Shown here piece by piece: positions 35,802 to 45,240 of a DNA stretch of 64,000 nucleotides. Numbering within the stretch: position 1 is the first letter of the stretch; each line of letters opens with the position of its first letter. The stretch lies in contig CAWCSF010000001.1 in NCBI GenBank assembly GCA_963798195.1, positions 1 through 64,000 of the forward strand. Reading direction: 5' to 3'. A program made the position numbers and the translations under genes. The notes beneath the pieces are model-generated. The model saw only the letters and a list, made by a program, of their open reading frames with translations, was not told the DNA's origin and did no database searches. The DNA comes from CAVSRC01 sp963798195. Its GTDB lineage: Bacteria; Pseudomonadota; Alphaproteobacteria; Rhizobiales; Kaistiaceae.

Positions 35802-37487
35802 GTGCCGGATCGCCCTTCGATACTCACCAATCTCGCGGGCAGCCTCTACAACCAGAACAAGGTTGAGGAGGCGTTGGAGTTTGCGCGCAAGGCACTGGTC
35901 GTCGAGCCCGAGAACGCCGAAGCCTTACTGGTCGTGGCCTGCGGATTGACCCGCCAGGGGCGGTTTTCCGAGGCAGTCGGCATCTTGGAGCGGGTTGTCA
36001 CGCGAGACCCGCAAGACCCGGAAGCGTGGGCCGCGCTCGGCGCGACCTTCGCGCGCATGAGGCGACCCGCCGACGCTGCCCGGGCTTATCGCAACGCCCT
36101 TGTCGCCAATCCGGGCTTCGAATACGCACTCGGCGATCTCGTCAATGCACGCATGAATGCCTGCGACTGGGATGGGATAGAGTTGGATTGGGCCGCGTTG
36201 GTGCGCGGTATCCGCGATGGGCAGCCCGTGGCGCGGCCCTTCCAGATTCTCACCATTCCGGCGAGTCCAGCCGATCAACTTGCCTGTGGCCGCCTCTGGT
36301 CCGCCCGGGAGCACCCCACCGGTGAGCCGTTGTGGCGCCGCGAGCGCTATGATCACAAGCGCATACGGGTTGCTTACGTCTGTGCGGACTACAGGGGGCA
36401 CCATCCGATCACGCAGGTGATGCTCGGTTTGTTCGAACAACACGATCGCGCGCGTTTCGAAACGATTGCGATTGCCACCGAGTCAGACGACACCAGTCCG
36501 CGACGAGAGCGCGTCGAACGGGCTTTCGAGCGCTACATCGAAGCGGGCCACATGTCCGACCGCGAGATCGCAGAACTCATTCGAAGTCTCGAAGTCGACA
36601 TCGCCGTTGATTTGAACGGTTACACAACGAATTCCCGCAGCGGTTCTTTCGCAATGCGTCCCGCCCCAATTCAGGTGAGCTACATCGCGTTTCCCGGCAG
36701 CATGGGCGCAGATTTCATTGACTATCTGATCGCCGATTCAATCGTGGTGCCGCCCGCCGACAGCCAATACTACTCGGAGAGGATTGTTAGGCTGCCCGAG
36801 AGCTACTATCTGGCTGACGACGCTGCCGCCGTGCCTGTCGCGAAGCTGGCGCGCGCCGATCACGGGCTGCCGGAGCATGGCTTCGTCTTTTGTTGTTTCA
36901 ATAGCGGATACAAGATCACACCGGATGTCTTCGACGTCTGGATGCGGTTGCTGACGAAGGTTGCGGGCAGTGTTCTGTGGCTGCTGGAGAGCAATCCATC
37001 GGTCTCGGACAACCTGAAAAAAGAGGCGAGGGCGCGTGGTATCGTCCCGGCGCGGCTGGTGTTCGCACCGAGGGCCGACGGCTTGGATCACCTTGCCCGT
37101 CATCGCCATGCCGATCTGTTCCTGGACACGCTGCCCTACAACGCGCACACCACCGCAACCGACGCTCTGTGGATGGGCCTGCCGGTCCTGACCTGTGTCG
37201 GCCAGACGTTTGCTGGTCGCGTCAGCGCTAGCCTCTTGAACGCTATCGGCCTGCCCGAACTCATCACGACGTCGCTCGAGGAATACGAACTGCGTGCGCT
37301 GGAACTGGCGCAACAGCCGGCGCGGCTTGCGGAGTTGAAAGCGAGGCTTGGTGAGAATCGCCGCACGTACCCTCTGTTCAGTACAAGGCGTTCGGCGCAG
37401 CACGTCGAAGCGGCCTATGTCCAGATGATGAACCGCCTAGCTCGTGGCGAACCGCCAGGCGATTTCGCGGTCGCGCCTGGGGAGTGA
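35802..37487 (+). CDS. TPR-repeat O-GlcNAc-transferase-like glycosyltransferase (GT41 type)
   Basis: A protein of at least 561 residues with TPR repeats (for example N-L-A-G-S-L-Y-N-Q-N-K-V-E-E-A-L) and a C-terminal SPINDLY/OGT catalytic domain (P-I-Q-V-S-Y-I-A-F-P-G-S-M-G, D-L-F-L-D-T-L-P-Y-N, T-A-T-D-A-L-W-M-G-L-P-V-L-T). Such proteins may glycosylate proteins or glycans. Coordinates start at GTG 35802, but the same frame is open from 35664 and encodes further TPR-like sequence (A-L-F-F-E-A-L-E-C-G), so the N-terminus probably lies near 35670. The only start candidate there is a rare ATT, unless a frame error hides the true one. Confidence 0.85.
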   Translation: MPDRPSILTNLAGSLYNQNKVEEALEFARKALVVEPENAEALLVVACGLTRQGRFSEAVGILERVVTRDPQDPEAWAALGATFARMRRPADAARAYRNALVANPGFEYALGDLVNARMNACDWDGIELDWAALVRGIRDGQPVARPFQILTIPASPADQLACGRLWSAREHPTGEPLWRRERYDHKRIRVAYVCADYRGHHPITQVMLGLFEQHDRARFETIAIATESDDTSPRRERVERAFERYIEAGHMSDREIAELIRSLEVDIAVDLNGYTTNSRSGSFAMRPAPIQVSYIAFPGSMGADFIDYLIADSIVVPPADSQYYSERIVRLPESYYLADDAAAVPVAKLARADHGLPEHGFVFCCFNSGYKITPDVFDVWMRLLTKVAGSVLWLLESNPSVSDNLKKEARARGIVPARLVFAPRADGLDHLARHRHADLFLDTLPYNAHTTATDALWMGLPVLTCVGQTFAGRVSASLLNAIGLPELITTSLEEYELRALELAQQPARLAELKARLGENRRTYPLFSTRRSAQHVEAAYVQMMNRLARGEPPGDFAVAPGE

Positions 37488-37548
37488 CCTTGCCGCTCCG
37501 CCTCGAAAAGCCTCGAAATGTTAATGCATTCCATCTAAAGGAACCGGC

Positions 37549-38160
37549 ATGACAGTGCGCTTCCACAAGGGCGACCTGCCCGACGTTTCGCGCTTCCGCG
37601 ACGCGGTTGCGATCGATACGGAGACCCTCGGCCTCAATCCTCTGCGCGACCGGCTGTGCCTCGTGCAGATTTCGGCCGGCGACGGCACGGCGGACATCGT
37701 CCAGATCGCGGCCGGCCAGACGGCTGCGCCAAATCTGGCGCGCATCCTCGCCGACCGTTCCATCACCAAGATCTTCCACTACGCCCGCTTCGACATCGCC
37801 GTCCTGGAACATGCCTTCGGCGTCATGGCCGAGCCGATCTTCTGCACCAAGATCGCCTCGAAGCTGACACGCACCTATACGGATCGTCACGGGCTGAAGG
37901 ACCTCGTCAAGGAACTGCTCGACGTCGAGATCTCCAAGCAGCAGCAGAGTTCGGACTGGGCGGCCGAGACGCTGAGCGATGCCCAGCTCGCTTATGCGGC
38001 GTCGGACGTTCTCCATCTCCATGCCCTGAAGGAGAAGCTCGACCACCGGCTAGACCGGGAGAGCCGCCGCGGCCTGGCGGAAGCCTGTTTCTCCTTCCTC
38101 CCGACGCGGGCGCGGCTCGACCTTATCGGCTGGGACGAGGAAGACATCTTCGCCCACTAA
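37549..38160 (+). CDS. rnd: Ribonuclease D-like 3'-5' exonuclease
   Basis: A 203-residue DEDD-family exonuclease consisting of the catalytic domain only, without the HRDC domain of E. coli RNase D, as is usual in alphaproteobacteria. Exo motifs are A-I-D-T-E-T-L-G, the F-H-Y-A-R-F-D-I-A region and Y-A-A-S-D-V-L-H-L. It likely trims tRNA or other small RNAs. It directly precedes the lptC-lptA-lptB genes, an arrangement common in Rhizobiales. Confidence 0.92.
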   Translation: MTVRFHKGDLPDVSRFRDAVAIDTETLGLNPLRDRLCLVQISAGDGTADIVQIAAGQTAAPNLARILADRSITKIFHYARFDIAVLEHAFGVMAEPIFCTKIASKLTRTYTDRHGLKDLVKELLDVEISKQQQSSDWAAETLSDAQLAYAASDVLHLHALKEKLDHRLDRESRRGLAEACFSFLPTRARLDLIGWDEEDIFAH

Positions 38161-38273
38161 AGGGCCGAGATGCCTTGGGATTGCTTCAATAGTATGCTTC
38201 GCCTTGCGGATTGCGGGCCAGATGCCATGTTTCCACAACGGGTTGCCGGTTGCGCGGCCCTCAGGCGGGATGG

Positions 38274-38966
38274 ATGACGGACTATATCGAGGAAGCGCCG
38301 CGACGCCGCGTCCGCTACGACCCGACCCGGGTCGGCGGCGAGGAAGCGTATCGTGCCGCCCGTCGCCACAGCCGCGTGGTGCGTATTCTCAAGTTCGTGC
38401 TGCCGGGCCTCGCCATCCTCGGCGTTGTGATCTTCTGGGCCTCGGCCCGCTTCATCCCGAGCGATTTGGCCAGCCTCGTATCCTCGGTCGGCATCGACAC
38501 GGAGACGAACAGCGTGGTCATGGACAAGCCGCATATCTCGGGTTTCGAGGGCACGCGCCGTGCCTACGAGGTGAAGGCCGACCGGGCCACACAGAGCCTC
38601 GATGATCCCAAGGTGCTGACTTTCGAGACCATCGACGCCCACATCGGCCTCGAGGATGCCGGCACCGCCACCGTCGGCGCCGCCATCGGCATCTACGACG
38701 GCAACCAGAACACCCTCCAGCTCAAGGACGGCATCGCCATCGAAACCACGACCGGCTACGCAGCCACCACAGAGGCGGCAAGTGTTGACCTCGGCAAGGG
38801 CAACCTCGTCACGAAAACGCCTGTCGAGATTCGCAGCAACGAAGGCACGATTCGCGCCGACAGCGTCGAGGTGCTCGACCACGGCAAGAAGGTGACGTTC
38901 CGCGGCGGCGTTTCCGTCACCTACATGCCGCCTGCCGAACTCGCCACCACGCCGGGGGCGGAGTGA
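38274..38966 (+). CDS. lptC: LPS export periplasmic/membrane protein LptC
   Basis: A 230-residue bitopic protein with one membrane helix at about residues 38-60 (I-L-K-F-V-L-P-G-L-A-I-L) and a beta-jellyroll periplasmic domain (DUF1239). It passes lipopolysaccharide from LptBFG to LptA. The start at ATG 38274 is preceded by AGGCGGG and gives the usual cytoplasmic N-terminus; the frame remains open upstream. It overlaps lptA by 4 nt (ATGA-type). Confidence 0.9.
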   Translation: MTDYIEEAPRRRVRYDPTRVGGEEAYRAARRHSRVVRILKFVLPGLAILGVVIFWASARFIPSDLASLVSSVGIDTETNSVVMDKPHISGFEGTRRAYEVKADRATQSLDDPKVLTFETIDAHIGLEDAGTATVGAAIGIYDGNQNTLQLKDGIAIETTTGYAATTEAASVDLGKGNLVTKTPVEIRSNEGTIRADSVEVLDHGKKVTFRGGVSVTYMPPAELATTPGAE

Positions 38967-39505
38967 TGCGGCCCTTCATTCGCGCGGTCGTTGGCGTCCT
39001 GATGATCGCCGCCGCCGGCCCGACGGTGCCGGCCGTGGCCGCCACGGCCGATCTTTTCGCCGGCTTTCAGTCGCAGTCGAAGGACCCCATCCAGGTCGAC
39101 GCCGGCGTGCTCGAGATTTCCGAGAAGGGCAAGCAGCGCATATCGGAGTTCAGCGGCAACGTTGTCGTCAAGCGTGGCAAGACCACCCTCAAGGCCGCAT
39201 CGATCAAGCTCTATTCCGATGTCGAGGCGCAGACCGCCGACGGCTTCACCAGGATCGAGGCGAGCGGCAAGGTCTTCGTCGATTCGGGCGAACAGACCAT
39301 CACCGGCCAGACCGCCGTTGTCGACATGGTCAAGCGCACCATCGTCGTTTCCGGCGGCGTCGTGCTCACCCAGGGCGGCAACGTGATCACCGGCAGCCGC
39401 CTGGTGGTCAATCTTGCCACCGGTCAGGCACGGGTGGAGCAGGAGCCGGGTAAGCAGATCCGGGGCGTGTTCGCACCGGATTCCATCCAGTCGGCGGGTG
39501 AATAG
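38963..39505 (+). CDS. lptA: LPS transport periplasmic bridge protein LptA
   Basis: A 180-residue OstA-like protein with an N-terminal signal peptide (about 1-27, ending A-V-A-A-T) and a beta-jellyroll (Q-V-D-A-G-V-L-E-I-S to G-G-V-V-L-T-Q-G-G-N-V-I-T-G). It bridges the periplasm for LPS transport. It lies between lptC and lptB. Confidence 0.92.
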   Translation: MMRPFIRAVVGVLMIAAAGPTVPAVAATADLFAGFQSQSKDPIQVDAGVLEISEKGKQRISEFSGNVVVKRGKTTLKAASIKLYSDVEAQTADGFTRIEASGKVFVDSGEQTITGQTAVVDMVKRTIVVSGGVVLTQGGNVITGSRLVVNLATGQARVEQEPGKQIRGVFAPDSIQSAGE

Positions 39506-39566
39506 CCTCTCGACAGCCGGGCGATAGCGGCCTATTTCCGGCGCGAAACTGCAGGGTGCTGAGCGC

Positions 39567-40412
39567 GTGGCGACTTCCAGCTATGACAGTCGTGGTTCCA
39601 GTCGCCGCGCGGGAAAAGACGCCCGCTGGCGGCGCGGCGCTGCCTACGACGAGACGCCGCCATCGCGACTGGTTCCCGACGCGGGCGGACGCGGCTGGTT
39701 GATCGCCGCCGGTCTGGCCAAGTCGTATCGCGGACGCCCCGTGGTCCTCAGCGCCAGCCTGGCGGTGGCGCGCGGCGAAGCCGTCGGCCTCCTCGGCGCC
39801 AACGGAGCTGGCAAGACCACCATCTTTTACATGATTACGGGCCTCGTGAAGGCCGACCACGGCACCATCGAGATTGATGGCAACGACGTCACTGGAATGC
39901 CGATGTACCGGCGGGCGCGCCTTGGTATTGGCTACCTGCCCCAGGAGAACTCGATCTTCCGCGGCCTCAGCGTCGAGGGGAACATCCGCGCGGTGCTCGA
40001 AGTGGTGGAACCGGACAAGGCCGCCCGCGAGGAGCATCTGGAAGCGTTGCTCGACGAATTCCGCATCACCCATCTCCGCCACGCGCCGGCGATCTCGCTG
40101 TCGGGCGGTGAGCGCCGTCGCTGCGAAATCGCCCGGGCGCTCGCCAGCCGCCCCGCGTTCATGCTTCTCGACGAGCCCTTCACCGGCGTCGACCCCATTG
40201 CCGTCGGCGACATTCAGGCGCTGGTCCGCCACTTGACGAGCCTCGGCATCGGGGTGCTGATCACCGACCACAACGTCCGCGAGACGCTCGGTCTGATCGA
40301 CCGCGCCTACATCATTCACTCCGGCGAAGTGCTGTTCGAGGGGCGTCCCGACGAGATCGTGGAAAGCCCGGAAGTCCGCCGCCTTTACCTTGGCGAGCAG
40401 TTTAGCCTTTAA
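39567..40412 (+). CDS. lptB: LPS export ABC ATPase LptB with N-terminal extension
   Basis: A 281-residue ATPase powering LPS extraction. Walker A is G-A-N-G-A-G-K-T-T at about residues 77-85, the signature L-S-G-G-E-R-R-R-C-E-I-A-R-A-L is near 179, and Walker B F-M-L-L-D-E-P-F-T-G-V-D-P follows. The first 45 or so residues are a basic, serine-rich extension not seen in short LptB proteins; extensions of this sort occur in Rhizobiales. The start is GTG 39567. rpoN follows. Confidence 0.93.
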   Translation: MATSSYDSRGSSRRAGKDARWRRGAAYDETPPSRLVPDAGGRGWLIAAGLAKSYRGRPVVLSASLAVARGEAVGLLGANGAGKTTIFYMITGLVKADHGTIEIDGNDVTGMPMYRRARLGIGYLPQENSIFRGLSVEGNIRAVLEVVEPDKAAREEHLEALLDEFRITHLRHAPAISLSGGERRRCEIARALASRPAFMLLDEPFTGVDPIAVGDIQALVRHLTSLGIGVLITDHNVRETLGLIDRAYIIHSGEVLFEGRPDEIVESPEVRRLYLGEQFSL

Positions 40413-40488
40413 GCCGGGCGCTCATTACGCTACCAAAAAGGGGGACAAGCAAAACTCGGACCACTTCCGGGCGGGGTATCTGCGCGTA

Positions 40489-42123
40489 ATGGCACTTTCG
40501 CACAAACTCGAGCTTCGCCAGAGCCAGTCTCTGGTGATGACGCCGCAACTGATGCAGGCGATCAAGCTCCTCCAACTCTCCAATCTCGACCTTGTGGCCT
40601 ACGTCGATGCCGAACTTGAGCGCAATCCGCTGCTCGAGCGCGACGACCGGCCGGAAAACGGCGAATCGGCCCGCGAAGATGCCGAATGGGACGACCGGGA
40701 TCGGGGCGAGCGGGCCTCTGCCAGCGCCCAGAGCGATGCGCCGGTCGATGGGCTGACCGCCGATTGGACCGACACCCGCGTCGAGACCGATCCGGAGGCG
40801 ATCGCAGCGCGGCTGGATTCGGACCTCGCCAATGCCTTCCCGGACGATCATGGCAAGCCCGCCGGCGAAATCGCGCCAGCCCTGCCGGCCGAAAGCTGGG
40901 CCGCGGCGCCGACCCGCCAGCCGGTCAGTTCCGAGGACTACAATCTCGAAGCCTTCGTCGCTGAGCAGAAGTCCCTTGCCGATCATCTCGCCGATCAGTT
41001 CGGTCTCGCCGTCACCGACCCTGCCGCGCGCCTTGTCGGCCAGGTTCTGATCAGCGAGATCGACGAGGCCGGATACCTGCGCACCGATCTTGCCGCGATC
41101 GCAGAACGGCTCGACGCGCCGATGGAGCTTGTTGAGACAACGCTCGCCATCGTGCAGACGCTGGACCCTCCCGGCATCGGCGCGCGCGACCTCGCCGAGT
41201 GCCTGGCGATCCAGTTGCGCGAGCGCGATCGCTTCGATCCGGCGATGGCGGCGCTGGTGAACAATCTCGAACTCGTCGCGCGCCACGAATACGCCGCGCT
41301 CCGCCGCATCTGTGGCGTCGACGATGAAGACCTGGCCGACATGCTGGGAGAACTGCGCGCCCTCAACCCGAAGCCGGGCCACGCCTTCGGCGACACGCAG
41401 GTTCAGGCCGTGATCCCCGATGTGATGGTGCGTCCCGGACCGGACGGCGCCTGGCTGGTCGAGCTCAACACCGGCACGCTGCCCAAGGTGCTGGTCAATC
41501 AGGCCTACTACGCGACGGTCGCCAAGCACCGGCGCAACGATACCGACAAGGTCTATCTCGCCGATTGTCTGCAGACCGCCAACTGGCTGGTGAAGAGTCT
41601 CGACCAGCGCGCGCGCACCATCCTCAAGGTCGCGACCGAGATCGTCCGCCAGCAGGATGCGTTCCTCGCCCATGGCGTTCGCCATCTGCGGCCGCTCAAT
41701 CTGAAGACCGTCGCCGAAGCGATCGGCATGCACGAGTCGACCGTGTCGCGCGTCACCTCGAACAAGTACATGGCGACGCCGCGTGGCATCTTCGAACTGA
41801 AATATTTCTTCACCGCCGCCATCGCATCGTCGGCCATCGGCGGCGAGGCGCACTCGGCGGAAGCGGTCCGTCACCGCATTCGCCAGATGATCGATTCGGA
41901 ACCGGCGGAAGCTATTCTGTCCGATGACACCATTGTGAAGATGCTGCGCGAGTCGGGCATCGACATCGCCCGACGCACCGTCGCCAAGTACCGTGAGGCG
42001 ATGCGCATTCCGTCTTCGGTCCAGCGCCGGCGCGAGAAGCAGGAACGCGGCAAAAGCGTACCATCGCGCCCCGATCAACCAGTTGAATCAGAGGCTTGGC
42101 GAGTGCCACCGACGCTCGGTTGA
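40489..42123 (+). CDS. rpoN: RNA polymerase sigma-54 factor RpoN
   Basis: A 544-residue sigma-54. Region I is glutamine- and leucine-rich (L-E-L-R-Q-S-Q-S-L-V-M-T-P-Q-L). An acidic region II follows, then the core-binding domain. The helix-turn-helix is H-E-S-T-V-S-R-V-T-S-N-K-Y, and the RpoN box A-R-R-T-V-A-K-Y-R-E is near residue 497. ATG 40489 is chosen because the family begins M-A-L-S-H-K-L; the upstream open frame overlaps lptB. A 30-residue tail follows the RpoN box. Confidence 0.96.
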   Translation: MALSHKLELRQSQSLVMTPQLMQAIKLLQLSNLDLVAYVDAELERNPLLERDDRPENGESAREDAEWDDRDRGERASASAQSDAPVDGLTADWTDTRVETDPEAIAARLDSDLANAFPDDHGKPAGEIAPALPAESWAAAPTRQPVSSEDYNLEAFVAEQKSLADHLADQFGLAVTDPAARLVGQVLISEIDEAGYLRTDLAAIAERLDAPMELVETTLAIVQTLDPPGIGARDLAECLAIQLRERDRFDPAMAALVNNLELVARHEYAALRRICGVDDEDLADMLGELRALNPKPGHAFGDTQVQAVIPDVMVRPGPDGAWLVELNTGTLPKVLVNQAYYATVAKHRRNDTDKVYLADCLQTANWLVKSLDQRARTILKVATEIVRQQDAFLAHGVRHLRPLNLKTVAEAIGMHESTVSRVTSNKYMATPRGIFELKYFFTAAIASSAIGGEAHSAEAVRHRIRQMIDSEPAEAILSDDTIVKMLRESGIDIARRTVAKYREAMRIPSSVQRRREKQERGKSVPSRPDQPVESEAWRVPPTLG

Positions 42124-42301
42124 CTTGTCGGGAAGCGGTCCCTAGAAGGAGCGCCCAGCGCGGGCCGACGGGATGTTGAAACACGTTCTCCCGTTTGCAA
42201 ATCCGGTTCGCCGCGGTTTGTCGTACCATCTCCCGCGCCTGCGAAGGGCGCACTGAAGCTGGCGTACCAGACCGCCGCGCGTTAGAAGGTTTGAACCGTC
42301 C

Positions 42302-42892
42302 ATGGGCCTGCGTATCTCAGGCAAGAGCATCGACATTGGCGAAGCGCTGCGCGACCGCATCGAGGGGCGCGTCGGCGAAGCCGTCGGAAAATATTTCGAT
42401 GGCGGCTACGATGGTCATGTGATGGTGGAGCGCGAAGGCGCCGGCTTCCACAGCGACTGCACGCTTCATCTCGACACCGGCATAGTGCTGCGCGGCGAAG
42501 GCAAGAGCCAGGACCCCTACCAGAGTTTCGATCGCGCCGCGGAGCACATCGAGAAGCGCCTGCGTCGCTACAAGCGGCGCTTGAAGGAACATCACGGCAC
42601 GCCGCGCGGCGAAATGGAATCGGCCGCGTCGTACGTCATCGCCGCGCCGGAAGAAGACGTCGAGGATATCGTCCTTGACGACAGCCCCGCGATCATCGCC
42701 GAGGAGTCCACCAGCCTTGCCACCATGTCGGTCGGCAGCGCGGTGATGGCGCTTGATCTTGGCGATGCGCCGGTGGTGATCTTCCGCCATGCGGTGCATG
42801 GCGGCATCAATGTAGTTTACCGGCGGGGCGACGGTCATATCGGCTGGATCGACCCGTCCGGCACCACGAAAAAAGGGGCCGTCGACAGCTGA
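42302..42892 (+). CDS. hpf: Long-form ribosome hibernation promoting factor
   Basis: A 196-residue long HPF. The N-terminal YfiA-like domain (M-G-L-R-I-S-G-K-S-I-D-I-G-E-A-L) ends in a basic helix (R-L-R-R-Y-K-R-R-L-K). After a linker, the C-terminal dimerisation domain has A-V-H-G-G-I-N-V-V-Y-R-R-G-D-G-H-I-G. It dimerises ribosomes in resting cells. The position after rpoN is conserved in proteobacteria. Confidence 0.94.
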   Translation: MGLRISGKSIDIGEALRDRIEGRVGEAVGKYFDGGYDGHVMVEREGAGFHSDCTLHLDTGIVLRGEGKSQDPYQSFDRAAEHIEKRLRRYKRRLKEHHGTPRGEMESAASYVIAAPEEDVEDIVLDDSPAIIAEESTSLATMSVGSAVMALDLGDAPVVIFRHAVHGGINVVYRRGDGHIGWIDPSGTTKKGAVDS

Positions 42893-42955
42893 CGGTGTGC
42901 GCAGGACGCCGGCATCAGCCTGGCGCCTCGGGGATGATTTTGGACCTGGGAAAAA

Positions 42956-43420
42956 ATGGATCTGAGCGACCTCGTCAAACCCGATGCGATCGTGCCTTCG
43001 CTGAAGGCCAACAGCAAGAAGCAGGCGTTGCAGGCGCTGGCCGAGAAGGCCGCGCTGATGACCGGCCTGGAAGAGCGTGAGATCTTCGAGACGCTGATCC
43101 AGCGTGAGAAGCTGGGCTCGACCGGCGTCGGTGGCGGCATCGCCATTCCGCATGGCAAGCTGCCGGGGCTCGACCGCATCTTCGGGATGTTCGCGCGCCT
43201 GCCCAAGCCGATCGAATTCGAGGCGCTCGACGATCAGCCCGTCGATCTCATTTTCCTGCTGCTCGCGCCGGAGGGCGCAGGCGCCGACCACCTGAAGGCG
43301 CTTGCCCGCATCGCCCGGCTGTTTCGGGAGCCGGGCGTCGCGGGCAAGCTGCGCGCCTCGACTGACAAGGCAGCGCTGTTCTCGGTTTTGACGGAAGCGG
43401 CGACGCCTAACGCCGCCTGA
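42956..43420 (+). CDS. ptsN: PTS IIA-like nitrogen regulatory protein PtsN
   Basis: A 154-residue EIIA-Ntr. The phosphorylated histidine lies in G-G-G-I-A-I-P-H-G-K-L near residue 68. It takes phosphate from PtsP/NPr and regulates potassium transport, nitrogen responses or enzymes through protein contact. It closes the rpoN-hpf-ptsN group and is convergent with the DUF1150 gene, with a 9-bp gap. Confidence 0.95.
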   Translation: MDLSDLVKPDAIVPSLKANSKKQALQALAEKAALMTGLEEREIFETLIQREKLGSTGVGGGIAIPHGKLPGLDRIFGMFARLPKPIEFEALDDQPVDLIFLLLAPEGAGADHLKALARIARLFREPGVAGKLRASTDKAALFSVLTEAATPNAA

Positions 43421-43429
43421 GGCGTTGCC

Positions 43430-43699
43430 TTAGTGCAGGCTAACCGTTTCGAGGTCGTTCTCGTAGGCGTTGGATACGACCGCTTCACGGCTGTCGGCGA
43501 GCATGATCGGCGTGCCGTCGGCGGCGAGCAGGGCCCACAGCTCCAGTTCCGGCACCACCTGCGGCATCTGCGGGAAGAGGCCCTTGGCTTCGTCGGCATT
43601 CAGCGGGCGCACATAGGCGATCCGCCCGCCGCCGAGCGCGGCGAAGGATTCCGGTGACATCACCTTCTTTGCAGTCACAGTTGCGAATTCATTGGTCAT
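43430..43699 (-). CDS. DUF1150 family protein
   Basis: An 89-residue protein of a family of unknown function conserved in alphaproteobacteria (motifs F-A-A-L-G-G-G-R-I-A-Y-V-R-P and L-F-A-L-L-type centre W-A-L-L-A-A-D-G-T-P-I). A GGAGGT ribosome site is 8 nt before the ATG. It lies 26 bp downstream of the small heat-shock gene in the same direction, the usual pairing for this family. Confidence 0.9.
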   Translation of the reverse strand: MTNEFATVTAKKVMSPESFAALGGGRIAYVRPLNADEAKGLFPQMPQVVPELELWALLAADGTPIMLADSREAVVSNAYENDLETVSLH

Positions 43700-43725
43700 A
43701 ACGCTTTACCTCCTGGAGGGCCGGC

Positions 43726-44154
43726 TCAGCCGCGCCCCTTGATTTCGATCCGCCGGACGATCTTTTCCGCCCGGGGGCGGACCAGGTCGACCGACAGAAG
43801 CCCGTCGCGAAGATCGGCGCCAAGCACCTCAATTCCCTCGGCGAGCACGAAGGTCTTCTGGAACTGGCGCGCCGCGATGCCGCGATAGAGGAAGTCGCGC
43901 GTCGGCTCCTCTCTCTGCTTGCCGCGGATCACCAGCTCGTTCTCCTCGATCCCGACCTCCAGCTCGTCGCGGCTGAAGCCGGCGACGGCAAGCGTGATCC
44001 TGAGCGTCTCGGCCTGTTGGGCTGTCGGCGGCAGGCGCTCGATGTTGTAGGGGGGATAGCCGTCGCCGGCCGCCTTCGACAGGCGGTCGAGCGCCCGCTC
44101 TATCTCCTCGAAGCCGAGGAGCAGCGGACTGGAGAGCGCGGCCATTCGCGTCAT
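43726..44154 (-). CDS. Hsp20/alpha-crystallin small heat-shock protein
   Basis: A 142-residue IbpA-type chaperone with an alpha-crystallin domain (P-P-Y-N-I-E-R, I-T-L-A-V-A-G-F-S-R-D-E-L, G-I-A-A-R-Q-F-Q-K-T-F) and a short C-terminal tail. It holds unfolding proteins for later refolding. The start at 44154 (M-T-R-M-A-A-L-S-S-P-L-L-L-G-F) is typical of the family and has AAAGGA upstream; ATG 44172 is in frame just before it. Confidence 0.92.
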   Translation of the reverse strand: MTRMAALSSPLLLGFEEIERALDRLSKAAGDGYPPYNIERLPPTAQQAETLRITLAVAGFSRDELEVGIEENELVIRGKQREEPTRDFLYRGIAARQFQKTFVLAEGIEVLGADLRDGLLSVDLVRPRAEKIVRRIEIKGRG

Positions 44155-44292
44155 TCTGGCGGTCCTTTCCATAAGCGACCTTCGCTGCCGGACCCTTCAC
44201 GAGGCATCCGGCTTGGGTGGAATATGGTGGTCTCCCGGCGGGCGTTCAAGCGCTGCGCCTTTGGCTTGCGGCAGGCCCGCCGGCTTGCGACT

Positions 44293-45240
44293 ATGACGCG
44301 TAGCGGCGGTTTCCCGGGAGTTTCACGATTGCTCCGCAGGCTCATCATCTTGGCGGCCATGCTGGCCGTGATCGGTTTCGCGGCCTTCTGGCTGCTCACC
44401 ACGCCGCGCACGTTGGCGGCGACCGACCTTCCCCGGCACACGGCGGACCTCGCCCACGGCGAGGAGATGTTCTGGGCAGGCGGCTGCGAATCCTGCCACG
44501 CGGCCGACAAGGCTGAGGGCGAGGACCAGCTCAAGCTTGGCGGCGGCCAGGCGCTGGCCACGCCCTTCGGCACCTTCCACGCGCCGAATATCTCGCCTGA
44601 TCCCGAGCATGGCATCGGCGGCTGGTCGGACCTCGATTTCGTCAACGCGATGAAGTACGGCGTCGCCCCCGGCGGCGTGCACCTCTACCCGGCGTTCCCC
44701 TACACCTCGTACCAGCGCATGCGGATCGAGGACATTCTCGACCTCAAGGCGTTCATGGACACGCTGCCCCCGGTGGCGGCACCGTCGCTCCCGCACGAAC
44801 TGCCGTTTCCATTCGGCATCCGCCGCGGCCTTGGCCTGTGGCAGCTCCTCTATGTCGACGGCAAGACCTTCGAGCCCGATCCGGCGCAGAACGAGCAGCT
44901 CAACCGCGGCGCTTACCTGGTTCTGGGGCCGGGCCACTGCGGCGAGTGCCACACGCCGCGCAATATCATCGGCGGGCCGGACAATGCCCATGCCTTCACT
45001 GGCGGCCCCGCACCGGAGGGCACCGGCAAGATTCCCAACATCACGCCGGCCGGTATGGACGACTGGTCGGAAGCCGATATCGCCAACATGCTGGAGACCG
45101 GCTTCACGCCCGACTTCGATTCGGTCGGCGGGTCAATGGCGGCGGTCGTCCGCAACACGGCGAAGCTCAGTGCCGGCGATCGCGCCGCGATCGCTGCCTA
45201 CATCGCCAACCTGCCGCCGCTCGCGGCGCCGTCCAACTAG
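44293..45240 (+). CDS. Membrane-anchored di-heme cytochrome c
   Basis: A 315-residue protein with an N-terminal membrane anchor (about residues 12-35) and two cytochrome c domains with heme motifs C-E-S-C-H and C-G-E-C-H. The sequence resembles cytochrome subunits that accept electrons from periplasmic dehydrogenases (G-A-Y-L-V-L-G-P-G-H-C-G-E-C-H-T-P-R). The partner is not evident here. ATG 44293 gives a normal anchor; ATG 44224 is an upstream alternative. The stop overlaps by 4 nt the end of the convergent isomerase gene. Confidence 0.88.
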   Translation: MTRSGGFPGVSRLLRRLIILAAMLAVIGFAAFWLLTTPRTLAATDLPRHTADLAHGEEMFWAGGCESCHAADKAEGEDQLKLGGGQALATPFGTFHAPNISPDPEHGIGGWSDLDFVNAMKYGVAPGGVHLYPAFPYTSYQRMRIEDILDLKAFMDTLPPVAAPSLPHELPFPFGIRRGLGLWQLLYVDGKTFEPDPAQNEQLNRGAYLVLGPGHCGECHTPRNIIGGPDNAHAFTGGPAPEGTGKIPNITPAGMDDWSEADIANMLETGFTPDFDSVGGSMAAVVRNTAKLSAGDRAAIAAYIANLPPLAAPSN

